A stretch of 22,235 bases of DNA, from NCBI RefSeq assembly GCF_000003605.2, contig NW_003148271.1, positions 208,373 through 230,607 on the forward strand, written 5' to 3'. Source of the DNA: Saccoglossus kowalevskii (lineage: Eukaryota > Hemichordata > Enteropneusta > Harrimaniidae). Both the position numbers and the translations under genes were made by a program. Positions 9,501 to 20,236 of this stretch are shown here, piece after piece (position 1 is the first letter of the stretch; every line of letters begins with the position of its first letter). The notes under the pieces were generated by a model. It had not been told where the DNA came from. It worked only from the letters and a program-made list of their open reading frames with translations, and searched no databases.

Positions 9501-10140
9501 TGTCCATGGCGCCTAGCATGATAGTATATAATATATTACTACCTAAAATGTTATTGTTTGTTTTGTTTGTCCAACCAATCATGTTAACATGTTCAGAAAA
9601 TTTCAAGAACCGCTCATAGTGAACACATTAATTATGCTACAAGTCCAATGTATATTTGACTGGTAATTTTTGTAACTTGATTCTCTAGTTGATCAAAACA
9701 TTTATATCAAAGATTTGAAAAAAAAATACAAAATTGCACACACCATGCATTAAATATATGATCCTGATGTCAGATGCACATGTTCATACGGTGACCATTT
9801 TATCATATAAATAAGAGCTGACTTGGTGTCGGTTGCCTTTTACATTCGAATCAACCAGTGCTTTATGTGTCATTAACATGCTGCGATATGTACATTATTT
9901 AGCCAGAGGATGTACTGAGTTGAACCAATAGACACAATGAAGTACAGTTAGTAGTAATAAAGGTGTTTCTATTTATCAAAATGTCATATGCTCGTTTGTC
10001 TACAATTCCATTTAATTGATTGTGTCTGTTGGTGAGCAGCATTCTCGCATTGTCCGGAGCTCGTATTGAATGGTGAATACTAGGTGTTTACTGATATGTG
10101 TGTAGATATTCACTATAGGTTTTTTGTATATTACCGGGAT
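6591..10140. other. 3.5-kb intergenic or intronic stretch without recognisable genes
   Basis: ORFs of 60-98 codons occur on both strands (for example 7048-7278 minus, 8243-8503 plus, 9323-9619 plus), but none shows a domain, a conserved motif or a convincing start. AT homopolymer runs and short direct repeats are at the level expected for this composition. A TATA-like CATATAAATAAGAG near 9806 and an AATAAAGG near 9958 are noted but not enough to call an LTR or gene. Confidence 0.5.
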
Positions 10141-10159
10141 TCTGCCTGTGCATTAACAG

Positions 10160-10245
10160 TCAACGTACGATCAGAAGCAGGTTTGCCAACATTGACAAGG
10201 CGCTGGCCGCAATCAAACAATTTCGAATCCCATATTTAGTGTTAT
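10160..10245 (+). mobile_element. Decayed tRNA-derived SINE fragment
   Basis: AAGGCGCTGGCC (10197-10208) matches the anticodon-arm side typical of tRNA-like SINE heads, and TTCGAATCCC (10222-10231) matches the RNA polymerase III B-box GGTTCGANTCC. The order and strand are right, but only 13 bases separate them where a tRNA has roughly twice that, so a deletion is implied. No A-box is clear upstream and no poly(A) tail follows. The assignment rests on these two motifs alone. Confidence 0.35.
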
Positions 10246-11053
10246 GTATGTAATTATTATATTAAGTTTTAATTAAATATAATTTAGAAATACAAATATT
10301 TCATGACGGATTGTAATGGATTTATTTTATTATTTGCAATACATAAAAATACAATATGTAAATAACTTTCTGGGTATAGAAATAATCCAAAGCACATTTC
10401 ATGAGATGAAATCATTATCTGATGACGACAAACAAGTTGTAGTGATTATATGCAAATCATTTAACAATCAATGTACTATTATTTCAAAGATCAAAAATCA
10501 TTTTTCAAAATCTGTTTTCACCTTGTAAAAATATTTCTGGTATACACGGAGTGTGAACGCACTGTGCACTTGCCATAGATCTCGGTTTTCTTCTTGTCAC
10601 ATATATTGGCTAGTTTCTGATTGGTGGCACACTTGCACACATAATAAAGAGGTCATTTCGGTCAATTATGGAGATAACGCGTTTGAAAACATATCAGTTC
10701 TGCTTCGCGCACGTAATACCACGCATTATCGCCGTTATTAGACGCGAATAACCTGTTTAAGTGTAGGCTGGCGTGATTGAATAAAGGAGCAAGACAGTCA
10801 AGCGCGACAACTTCACCTTTAACGTAATTAGGGGACGATAAATATAGAAAAGGTGAATAATCGATAATGACACTGTCAATTCAGATGAACGAGACGTATT
10901 AGGATTAACTCACGAGTGAATTGTCGCCATGAAAGGATATTTTAAGGTAATAACACCAAGTCAGACAGTTTAAAAACACTAGCCAGTAACTGACAAATAT
11001 TGTTCATAAAACCAGTAGCTTCGAGATGAGTGGCTCTTGCGATGAGCAGCTTT
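10246..11053. other. Intergenic, nothing recognised
   Basis: ORFs at 10316-10528 and 10553-10741 have no recognisable motif. The rest is unstructured AT-rich sequence leading into the gap. Confidence 0.5.
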
Positions 11054-11256
11054 NNNNNNNNNNNNNNNNNNNNNNNNNNNNNNNNNNNNNNNNNNNNNNN
11101 NNNNNNNNNNNNNNNNNNNNNNNNNNNNNNNNNNNNNNNNNNNNNNNNNNNNNNNNNNNNNNNNNNNNNNNNNNNNNNNNNNNNNNNNNNNNNNNNNNNN
11201 NNNNNNNNNNNNNNNNNNNNNNNNNNNNNNNNNNNNNNNNNNNNNNNNNNNNNNNN
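11054..11256. other. Assembly gap (203 N)
   Basis: A run of 203 N joins two contigs. Reading frames that cross it are artefacts and no feature should be inferred across it. The number of N may be an estimate rather than the true gap length. Confidence 0.99.
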
Positions 11257-13124
11257 CTATCCGTTTTTACACATTCTGGGAAGTCCGAATTACTAAACAA
11301 AAGCACAGGAAGAAATACCAAAGAACCAACACATAGTCAAAATTATATCTCAAAAGTAAATATTCGTGGTATATTTAAAGCCTAACCGGAAGTGAGAATT
11401 TGTTACCTATCATAACATATCCAAACATATAATAGTACAAGGTAGCAACAATAAACTGGAATATAAAACCAGCTTCACAATTTTAGTTGTCGATGCGACG
11501 ATGTACGATACAATGGCACACTAAAACGTTAGGACCTGCGCGGCCCTCGTCTGGTATATTGGACAAAATATTTTTATACTGATATGTAAATATCAAATCC
11601 CCCTCCCCGCATTTTTTGCAAAGATTCTCAATTTCGAAAAAAATCAAAACAACCTTATTTTTCTAGAATACTTTATTTCTGGAAAAGCTACATTTTATTC
11701 CAGGATACGATGTGTTATCACTTTTTATCAAACGCCTCTGTGAATTTTAATCAAATTGCAAAAATCTTTTTTTAAGTATACATTTTAGGTTTCGTAAAAT
11801 TCAAAATTCACAGGTAGTAGTTGTTATTTTTTTTTATTATTTTCGTTAGTGATTTGTTTTATATCCCTTTTTGGTACTTTTAACATGTACATTTGCATAC
11901 GCGGTTCATTGAATTGCGTTGTATAAAATTAAATCCACAACTATTATTCAACCACAATAGAATTTATAGCTTTGGGGAGTATATAATTGTTAAACGCATA
12001 GCGTTTTGAAAACTATATAGTTGCGTTGGTCAGATAGCAGATAACGGTCTCGATAGCAGAGTTGAACTCAATGACTAGAAAGCGACTCACTCATGCCCAG
12101 ACGTTGCAAGACACACTGTTGGTAGCAAAAGCGGGCACGCAGAAATAGGCAACTGTTACAGAGGATGGAATGATGGGTAACACAGTAAGGATTTGTACGC
12201 ACGGGGCTGTCCGGTACACACGAGTAATGTATTTGAATTATTTTCAAATTTCTGTAAATCAATTTAAAAAACATCCTTTCAAAGTTTCAGTTCAATCAGA
12301 TATTACATTTGTAATGAAGGTTTCAACGTTCAATCTGGTTGTTTACCGTATGTATGGTTTCATGGGAATGTGTATTGTTGTATTCCTAGAAATAATTGAT
12401 CTAACACTACAGCTGTTATTGGCACTTATTTGCATTACAATCAATGACTGAGCGCACGAAACAAATATCGTGTCTGAGTTTACCTGTCGTCATGGCAATG
12501 CCTAATTAAATCACGTGTATGTGTGACAGTTGATCACATTTTACAAAAGTAGCGTAAATTTCGTCATATACATTACAATTAGACACATTTCAGTTAATAG
12601 CTAACTAATACATGTCTTTAACGGAAACACGATAAATCGTTTACATTAAGAACAGTAACGATGATATTTTGCGATTCAGTGAAGCAAGAGAGTCGTCTCC
12701 CTCAATACGTCAATCAGTCGACAAATATGCATAAGAAACCAAACATATACACATATCTTAAAGAATATAAGGTTTTTTTATGGAGCTTTAAAATATACAA
12801 AATTGCACTCTATGATATTTCGTTGGAATCGACAGACGGGTTCACTGAATGGACCTGATGGGTGAGACTGATGACTTTTTATCACGCCTTGACTACCTCG
12901 ATGATCACCATCTGGAAAGTAACATGAGATGAAATGAAATAAATTGTCTTCAAACATTCTTGATGTTTTACTGATAGATCAATTCACTAGTTGCCAATAA
13001 ACACAGTGTACCATTCGTATTTATTTGACACAATGTAACTATATTTAGCCACGTACTTAATAAAAAATAATAATGAATATTAGGACCCCCAACGGCTTAC
13101 GATGTCCTGGTGTTAATGAATGAG
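11257..13124. other. Intergenic, nothing recognised
   Basis: Contains A/T homopolymer tracts (11630-11850). A 93-codon ORF at 12170-12451 has a hydrophobic C-terminal third (GFMGMCIVVFLEIIDLTLQL), and there is an ORF at 12661-12858; neither has a recognisable family, and a minus ORF overlaps the first. No array, RNA gene or element is visible. Confidence 0.5.
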
Positions 13125-13140
13125 TTTTTTCTCCTTCCAG

Positions 13141-13287
13141 ATGTCACAAAGTGTGTCACAAAGTGAAATTATACTTGATTTAGTTCAGTTTGACGTACAG
13201 GTCTGTTATACGGGTCACACAGACACATTTCTCATCCTAAACATCCAAACGCATAGAGTGGAGAAGCTTTTCTTCAGTACATATTGA
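13141..13287 (+). CDS. Candidate exon or small ORF after a strong acceptor
   Basis: A pyrimidine tract TTTTTTCTCCTTCCAG ends at 13140, one of the best acceptor-like sequences in the window. The following 48 codons from ATG are open to TGA at 13285-13287, with MSQSVSQSEIILDLVQFDV at the N terminus. The start carries a tandem 12-mer (GTCACAAAGTGT twice), which gives the SQSVSQS repeat. The product is not recognised. Short open stretches are expected by chance, so the splice-site quality is the only positive sign. Confidence 0.2.
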   Translation: MSQSVSQSEIILDLVQFDVQVCYTGHTDTFLILNIQTHRVEKLFFSTY

Positions 13288-13998
13288 TGTCATCAAATAC
13301 AGAACACACATGGAGGAGTAACTTCACTTAAGTAAATATAGATTTGGCGAAAATAATTTGTGTTGTAAAGTTTTATATTTTAACAACTAAAGTGAAGCGA
13401 AGAATTTCAGTGAAAACTATTATTATCATGTACCTTTAACTTTACTCCTGGAATTCTAAAGATTCAATGTAGTGCCACTCATTGGGGCGTATGTGTACGT
13501 ATACTGCCAAACAGCAAAGACATTTTGCAAAGAATTCAACGCTATCACGCATAAATTAATACCAAGATGGAAACATAATACTACAGCAATAACATTGTAG
13601 AATACAGTTGTATACCCTTAAATAAGCAAAAAGCATGGATATTCGAATAACAATTGTGAGATACAAAACAGCGAAATGTCACTACTAAAGTTAGACATAA
13701 TCGTGTTTTGCGGCATTATGATAGATTCCTTGAAGGATATCGTTAATGATATTCCAATTACGGTGTTTACAAAATTAAGTTCGATGCTAATCACTGGTAT
13801 TGTACTATTAACATGTTTAGTCTGAAATTTGTCGAATAATAAGCTGAAAACATTTCTTATATCAGGCACTAGGATACCTACTGAATTGCAATAAACTGGC
13901 TCAATGCACACAATGCGCGTTGGATTTCCTAGTGAAGACACAATGTAATTAATATGCATTTAATGCGTCGCATGGGACTCATTTCGAACACGACATGA
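13288..13998. other. Intergenic, nothing recognised
   Basis: A 113-codon minus-strand ORF (13618-13959) has no recognisable motif and is unsupported. No repeats were noted. Confidence 0.45.
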
Positions 13999-14009
13999 TA
14001 CGACCACAG

Positions 14010-14264
14010 TAGCGCTTCAACTAAATTGAGATTACACAACTTGTATGATCGCACCCAAATTAATTGTATATGCATTTCTTGGGGACATCTATTGTTACCT
14101 ACAGAAGAACATAGAGAAGTAGTGGGTACAATGGAAACTCTTTCACATCTACGCAGGCATTTGCTAAATGACGTTAGCGAAAACAGGCTATGGATAGGTA
14201 GTTGGTGTAATAATAATTGCGTCCGCCTTTATATTGAATGGCGTTATATAGGTCTAAAACTACA
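14010..14264 (+). CDS. Candidate exon with C-type lectin-like domain signature (partial)
   Basis: The frame is open from 13999 and reads C-x3-WGHLLLPTEEHREVV (about 14059-14120), then a helix-like stretch LSHLRRHLLNDVSENR, then WIGSW (about 14190-14204). This order matches the C-type lectin domain pattern C-x4-GGHL-x2-(P/I)-x-(S/T)-x-EE...WIG. The spacing from GHL to WIG is longer than usual and one Gly of GGHL is Trp. A donor GTGAGT lies at 14265, just before the in-frame TGA. An acceptor may be ACCACAG ending at 14009. The second half of the domain (the WND-type calcium loop and last Cys) is not found downstream. If real, the protein would be a secreted or membrane lectin-like protein; a pseudogene exon is equally possible. 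Confidence 0.35.
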
Positions 14265-14269
14265 GTGAG

Positions 14270-14925
14270 TCTGTATAGCCATGCTTCGTCTTACAACAGA
14301 GAGAATGTAGTATGTGGTTAGGTTAGTCATGGATTTGGCATACATTTAGGCAAAGTAAAAACGCGTTTCTGTACAAACTGTGAAATCATAATGATGTAGG
14401 AAATCATCCCCTTGAATTTTTCGTGAAGTCATGGTGCCAGAAAAAAGTAGATATTAAACTAGCTTTCTGATTACAACGTTACACCTGATAGCGTCAATAG
14501 CAACCACCTGCCACAGTTAGTAAACGCTAATTGTCCATCTAGTTATCCCGTAATCACGTGCGATTTTCATACACTACATCCCATGCTATGACGCTGATCG
14601 ACACACGGCAGAGCCTTCCTCTTTTCCAGCGCCAGATGTTCATATTTTCTAAATAAATTTAATGAACATGTTTATCTAAAGATGGGCATAGCTTAATAAT
14701 TGCCGCCTACATGCCACCATGTTTGATTGTTATACATCACGTCCGCCGAGTCTGAATGAGTAATCGAATTCTGAAAAACTTTATAGAAATAAAAGCATTT
14801 CATATTTGTTGTAACTCTATTTCGGATTTAGTATTGACTGGCAACAGAGCAGCTGACGTCATCAGTATTGATCCTACTTGTAATCTATTGTAACATTCAC
14901 TGATGTTTTTTGTTATGTAGATGCA
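14270..14925. other. Intergenic or intronic; one CRE/half-MARE site
   Basis: GCTGACGTCATCAG around 14852-14865 contains the full CRE TGACGTCA (14854-14861) and one complete half of a Maf recognition element (GCTGACGTCA). Otherwise nothing is recognised. Confidence 0.4.
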
Positions 14926-14965
14926 TTGTATTCAATAAAAAACGTTCGCTCTCTTTCTTTTACAG

Positions 14966-15189
14966 ATGTCGTGATCGAACGTAGACCTATGGTAGATTTA
15001 GCCGATTTTCACTCACACACGCGCTCACTCACTCTTTGTGGACTAAATTTAGTAGAATTAAAATCTCGTTATGTAATTCAAGAATGTTTAACAAGCGGGA
15101 AACTATATTTGGATGCAGGTTATATCAGTAATAACAGCGTTAAACCGCTCCATCCATGCAGTTACCACGTCACAGTTGATTCCATGTGA
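14966..15189 (+). CDS. Candidate terminal exon after a strong acceptor
   Basis: CTCTCTTTCTTTTACAG ends at 14965 and is a good polypyrimidine-AG acceptor. The next 74 codons are open to TGA at 15187-15189. The translation begins VVIERRPMVDLADFHSHT and contains four Cys-free stretches and three Cys, with no recognised domain. The C-terminal part includes SGKLYLDAGYISNN. It could be the last exon of an unknown gene or chance; no poly(A) signal AATAAA is seen within the next 150 bases. Confidence 0.2.
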
Positions 15190-17690
15190 TTTATTTTAAA
15201 ACGCGATTCTCACTATATATAACTACACCGAGTATTTAGTAACACATCCCTCAAGCGAATTAGCCTAATGCAATCACACTCAAAGTTTCGCTATTTAATT
15301 GGGATGTCTATCTGCATTTCGATTACCATAATAGGTTACTATTTTGCCTTACATCTAGGACAACTATAAAATACAGGTTATTTATACGTTGAGAACAGTC
15401 AATACCTGTCGAGTTGTATTATATGTGAAATGGAATAATCGCCCCCTGTACCACTTAAAAGTCGGTAACTTGAATAATTTGAAATATTGCATCTACATAC
15501 CCGTGGGTATTGGACTTTGTGGCATATACACAAAGCAATGCATACGTTTTTTATTTGAATGTTATTGATATAATTATTCCATTTAATTTTAGAAACTACT
15601 GACACGTTGGGTATAATTGTAACGTATCAGTGGTTATTTTGAACCTAGACAAACACGAACTTATTTAGCACATGTCGATGACTATTCCTTCACCAAATAT
15701 TGATTACTACTTGTACGATTTATCTGCACACGAAGCAGAATAGATTACGCGTTTGTAGCGCACTCTGCGTTTATATTTAATGAATGGATCTGTTTCGATG
15801 GTGGTAAAAGTAGTTCATGGAGAAAGGTTGGGCCACTGGCGCTGTGATTTTATTACACTGGGCAAACAACGTGGAACAGTATGATGTCGGAGAATATTTA
15901 GGCCTGACGTAAAACATCGCACATCGGGAAGAAGCACGAAAAAACGGGAATATTATTCAAACTAACAATTTGTCGGCTGTTTCACATGTTATTCAATCAT
16001 ATTTTTTACTGGTTTACTTTACGTCAAATCGCAAGGCTGTGATTTGCGCGATGAACAGATGTGACACGGTAATGTCTGCCTCATCACAGTATAAAGCGAT
16101 ACACCATATGATGAGGGAAAGTGCTCCGTATAGCTAGATCAAAACTAACGACGACTGTGGAAGTTAAGGAAGTAGCTGTGGATGTGGAAGCATAGGTGGA
16201 GTAAATAGTTTATTTACTTCAACATTAAGCACAGATGGAGAACACACCAGTCAAGTATATAAATTTCTTCCATATATCATAGTATTTCAGTGTAATAATG
16301 CACTTTGCTATATCTCCATATTACTATGCAAGACATTGTATATTGAATTTTAAATTCGTGGCTGACTATCTCAAAATATCCATATATATGTTGATAGTTT
16401 TACAAAATATTTCTATATATTATTATTATTTGGAATCATAATAGTTCATGTCAGCTAATACACTTGCGTAATATTAATCCGATATACGATGAATACGCGC
16501 TCACAAATTACAATCACTGGGTTAGTATTAACCTTAAGAAGATGTGAAACGGGAATATGGGTTATGAACGTTATCAATATCGTGTAGTAATTTTCATTTG
16601 CAATGTCTGTAGACTAAGTCCACTTTGGATGCACGCATCCCTCAATTAAGGGTTCACATACAAATTGTATTCTATGCTCTGAACCAAATTTTATCAATGT
16701 GCTCTGATGGTGTTTTACATTGTACGTAAAGGGCCAGTCAGACAGGATGAGCTGGCATGTATGTATGGCCAAAACAAGAACCGCTCTAAACTTCTTATCA
16801 CAGTCTCGAAAGCACACCATATCCCCACTCACAACCATTAGAACATATATATTAGTAATCAAAACCAGCGCCCCGAGGCCTGCGGAGCTACGTGTAATAG
16901 CCTGAATTTCAGACCTTCGGTAGTTTGAGATTTACAAGGTGACTTTCACAATATCGAAGTCGGCATGATTAATGTTTTTTACATCAATTTAGCAAATCTC
17001 TTTTTAATAACACAACTTGAGTTTGCTGTATGTAATCATATATCCGACAGATTACACAGATGCAAGATCGGGCATAATTTCTGATACATACAAGATACAC
17101 CTCCTGGCAATATTGTATAATCATTCAATTGCCAAGCACCTGCTCATCTAATAACTATTTTCCCCAAGTGTCATGGAAAATACCCAATATGAGTGATATT
17201 GTTGTTTTTTTTCATGTAAGATAATTAACTATGTTATCTATATTATAGGGGCACATAACAGTATGCTAATGGTACGCTTATCGGGTGAAAATGACGCAAA
17301 GGAATTAACTAATGATTATAAGCGATTTGCCGGAAATATAGGATGCAGATTCTTGGTGTGATAGGCGTGTCTGGAGATGTCGTAACGTACCGCGAATTAT
17401 TATGTACATTTTTACTATTGAGTTAGGGGTGCTCGATAATATCTGGTTCTGTTCATCGCGCGCGTTGTTTTTCTCTTAGTAAAATAAAATTCGTGGAAGC
17501 ATATTTTTTAGATCAATTTCAAGAAAAGAACAGGAATAATTGTTTTTTTCCGGACCTACATAGTACAATATTCAAAAAAGAGAACATGCGGTAGTCACAT
17601 GTTAATGTAATTAAACCATGCATGATAGATAGGCGCACCCCGTAGACACGTTTGGCAATTTCACACGTGTTATTTACCTATGAATAAAAT
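15190..17690. other. Long intergenic stretch without recognisable genes
   Basis: ORFs on both strands at 15399-15605 and 16614-16905 are mutually overlapping and unsupported. A weak inverted pair TGACGTAAA (15905-15913) and TTTACGTCA (16018-16026) is 9 bp long and could be chance. No arrays, RNAs or elements were recognised. Confidence 0.5.
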
Positions 17691-17709
17691 GTTATTTATG
17701 ATAAATAAC
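17691..17709. repeat. Perfect 19-bp odd palindrome
   Basis: GTTATTTAT (17691-17699), a single central G, then ATAAATAAC (17701-17709). The arms are perfect. ATAAA/TTTAT-type dyads are relatively easy to get in AT-rich DNA, but a 9-bp perfect arm with a one-base centre is uncommon. No neighbouring gene is seen. Confidence 0.5.
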
Positions 17710-19458
17710 CTAAAGCACTTGCCCCAAAAAATCTAATTTGACAATATTAAATATACGGGATTACATTTCAGGACTGATGAAAGAGTAATAAGTGTTGTTG
17801 GTCAGGAATTTAGTTGAATTCAAGATACATGCAACTATGTAAATATCAATACGCCACGCTATACACCACGCTATTAGTCATTCACCTAATGTGTAATTAC
17901 ACAGTGGTGGTCGTCAGAACACTATATGACCCCTAGTATTAATTTTCAAATGTTTCATTTCTAATTCAAACATGTGATGCTAAACCCATTGATATGCGAA
18001 TTTAACCCATGACATGACACTCAACCCGGGACAATTTAAATTAGCCGCCTCCATTAAATGCGTTATTTCAGACAAAAATCATGATACTTCCAAATAACAT
18101 CACAATAATGGAATCGTGAATTTATTTCAATTTTGAGCTACGAACTATTATAGTTAATTTGTAATTGTCAGATTATTTTAACATGCCAAAGTTGTGGTTC
18201 TTGGCGTTGACTGATATGTAAGCAAACATGTTATATTTATATGGATAACACTGGGTACAAAATAGATATTGTAATAAAAAAAAAACACGTTGGGTGATAG
18301 TGCACAAGTGAGATGTGAATAACAAAGTGTGTTATTACTATTCGATAATATGAGCATACGATAAGCGGTAACTCTCTGCTTCTGTCTCGGAACCCCCAAT
18401 TACTTGCATACAGATCTCCACGCTTACTTGGATACGTGAAGAGTCATACAGGCCACTCTCTGTAACTGGTATATCAAAGACAGTATTTATTTCATTGATT
18501 GAATGGTACGAAATAACACATCTTATCACTATTAAGAAGCATATAACGTTTCGTTAATGTTTTCGATTAAGTTATGGCTTTTCATAGATCCCCTGCCCAA
18601 CGTAACATTGAAAGGTCGTCTGTACGCGTTGTTATTCAACTTGTAGACTCGTTCGAATTGATGCTCACAGCGCTCACCGGGTCATGAACTCTACATTTGC
18701 ATAAAATATACAGACATTTCCGTGCTAAGTCGTTGTGGTATATACTATTTTCGTGAATACAACTCGACGAGATATGAACGAGGATAATTTGTTAACGTAC
18801 TCGAACGGAAATAAATATCACGTATGAGTCGTTGAAAACCGATAATGAACCACTGGCAAAACAATTTGGCGCACATTAGGATATGTATCGGTCGTAAGAT
18901 TGTACAACCATATGGCCGCCCCTTGATATCGCAACGAATAATACTGTCCCAAGCGTTTACTGTATTCGTTCACAATATATGAGTTGCAATACCACCATGC
19001 AGTTCGATCAACTATTGTTGATCCAGTGGGACAGGCTCAGCTGCAAGATTCATAATAATAAATTACCATTTCACCTTATTAATTTGCTACGCACTAGATC
19101 CCTATCTACAACCGATTACCCAAATTAAACTGTTACATACTCGTATACTAGGTCATGCGTGATACGTTCAGCAATGTCACAATACTTGCAATCATGGTAA
19201 TCAAGACTGTAATATATATACACTATATTTGATCAATGTCTTGATGTAAGAATTCTTTTAGAAAATTATCCCAACACAAGTTTCCATTGTATATATCACG
19301 TGTTAGGCTAGCCCACCTAACAATGTACTTTTTGTTAAATGTGGTAACGATGTGCCGTGAATTAGTATTGGTGTTTTAGAGCGCAGTCGCATGGTCTCCT
19401 GTGAAGAGAAGTGATGTTACCAGGAATGGCAAGAAGCTCTAAGTGTATTGTTTTGGGG
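17710..19458. other. Intergenic, nothing recognised
   Basis: Includes a 12-bp tandem of CCACGCTAT(T/A) near 17854-17876, a run of A at about 18277-18286, and two overlapping minus-strand ORFs (18178-18399, 18338-18529) without recognised motifs. No convincing gene is seen. Confidence 0.5.
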
Positions 19459-19733
19459 TTTGAGTATATTATTAAAAACGCCTTGTCACGAGTGTATATT
19501 ATTTATATGAGTGTATATTGCGTGTATACGCACCATTTGTATACATATTATTTGCATAAACCGCACCACGTGAGTATATTATTTACATAGACCCCATTAC
19601 CTGTATATATTAATTGTATTTTTGTATAATAATTATGTGAGTGTATATTATTTGTTGGAACCTCATCGTGAGTGTATATTATTTGTATAAACCCTGTCAC
19701 GAGTGTTTATTAGTTGTATAGGTCCTTTACGCG
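19459..19733. repeat. ~31-bp minisatellite, about 9 units
   Basis: The unit is of the form GAGTGTATATTATTTGTATA-AACC-CTGTCAC. Units begin near 19461, 19490, 19510, 19539, 19571, 19601, 19637, 19668 and 19700. The last three are closest to each other, the middle ones have decayed, and the third is truncated to about 20 bp. The array ends about 65 bp before the segmental duplication at 19798, so the two repeat structures are neighbours. Confidence 0.7.
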
Positions 19734-19797
19734 TTTATGTGTAGACACTTTGCAGATGAGTCCAAATACCATTCAGGAACTGTGTTTGCTGAGTACG

Positions 19798-20236
19798 TGC
19801 ATCAAATACCAAGTGCCTTCATTACAGCAGTTTTCCTACTGTGAAAAAACGAATTATAAAAACGACTGTTCTTTAAATCTATTACAAATAGTAACGTGGC
19901 GTACGAATCATACCCTACATTTGTCGCAAAGGGCATTGAAATAAACTGAATTAAAAAAAAAAAACTAGAACGTCGAAATCATCTGCGCGGCTCAATAAAC
20001 CCAACAAAGAATATAATGCAGACACGTCAGGAAGTGAACTATGAAACTTGTGCAAGTTTGAAATCGGTCTTGTCTGCATGTTATATCCAGATGGTATGGC
20101 CGACAGATTTGTCATTGAAATCGGTAATCCATCATCGAGGCTACATGACAGCAGATTACTAAGTGTGTGGTAAGTGAATTGGCTTTTTGTACTTGAATCG
20201 AATTTGCAATTAAGTAGAAGGATGAGACATTTGATA
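19798..20236. repeat. Tandem segmental duplication, unit 1
   Basis: It aligns along its length with 20237-20746. Matching landmarks: CAAGTGCCTTCATTACAG (19810 on) with CAAGTGCCTTAATTACAG (20248 on); TTTAAATCTATTACAAATAGT with TTTAAATCTACTCCAAATAGT; ATCATCTGCGCGG with TTCATCTGCGCAGG; and ACACGTCAGGA at 20022 with 20545. The offset is 438 bp at the left and about 520 bp at the right, because unit 2 has extra sequence before the exon-like part. The 76-codon ORF at 19714-19944 does not keep its frame in unit 2 and is not called. Confidence 0.75.
20022..20169 (+). pseudogene. Duplicated exon-like unit, copy 1
   Basis: The exon-like interval lies between an acceptor-like ATAATGCAG (AG at 20020-20021) and a donor-like GTAAGTGA at 20170. 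In the frame of the conserved core it is open from 20045 and reads CKFEIGLVCMLYPDGMADRF then VIEIGNPSSRLHDSRLLSVW. A TGA at 20042-20044 blocks the frame toward the acceptor. Immediately after the final Trp the frame meets TAA (20171-20173), so the end can be read as a donor or a stop. The core 20078-20169 is about 96% identical to copy 2. The minus strand is open across the whole region (19951-20250, 99 codons), so the strand is unproven. The family is not recognised. Confidence 0.45.

Noticed and set aside
9806-9970. Possible LTR with TATAAATAAG and AATAAAGG
   Set aside because: No TG...CA ends, no target-site duplication and no CCAAT cluster, unlike the 5968-6256 element.
11004-11385. ORFs of 88-119 codons over the N run
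   Set aside because: They exist only because unknown bases contain no stop codons.
12170-12451. 93-codon ORF with hydrophobic C-terminal part
   Set aside because: The hydrophobic stretch follows from T-rich codons; no domain, no neighbour support, and a minus-strand ORF overlaps it.
13618-13959. 113-codon minus-strand ORF
   Set aside because: Composition is Ile/Ser/Asn-rich, as expected of AT-rich DNA, and no family is recognisable.
15905-16026. Inverted pair TGACGTAAA / TTTACGTCA
   Set aside because: Nine-base arms more than 100 bp apart are expected by chance in a 22-kb window.
19714-19944. 76-codon ORF upstream of the duplicated exon
   Set aside because: The frame is not kept in the second unit of the duplication, where a TAA follows the GTGCCT match.
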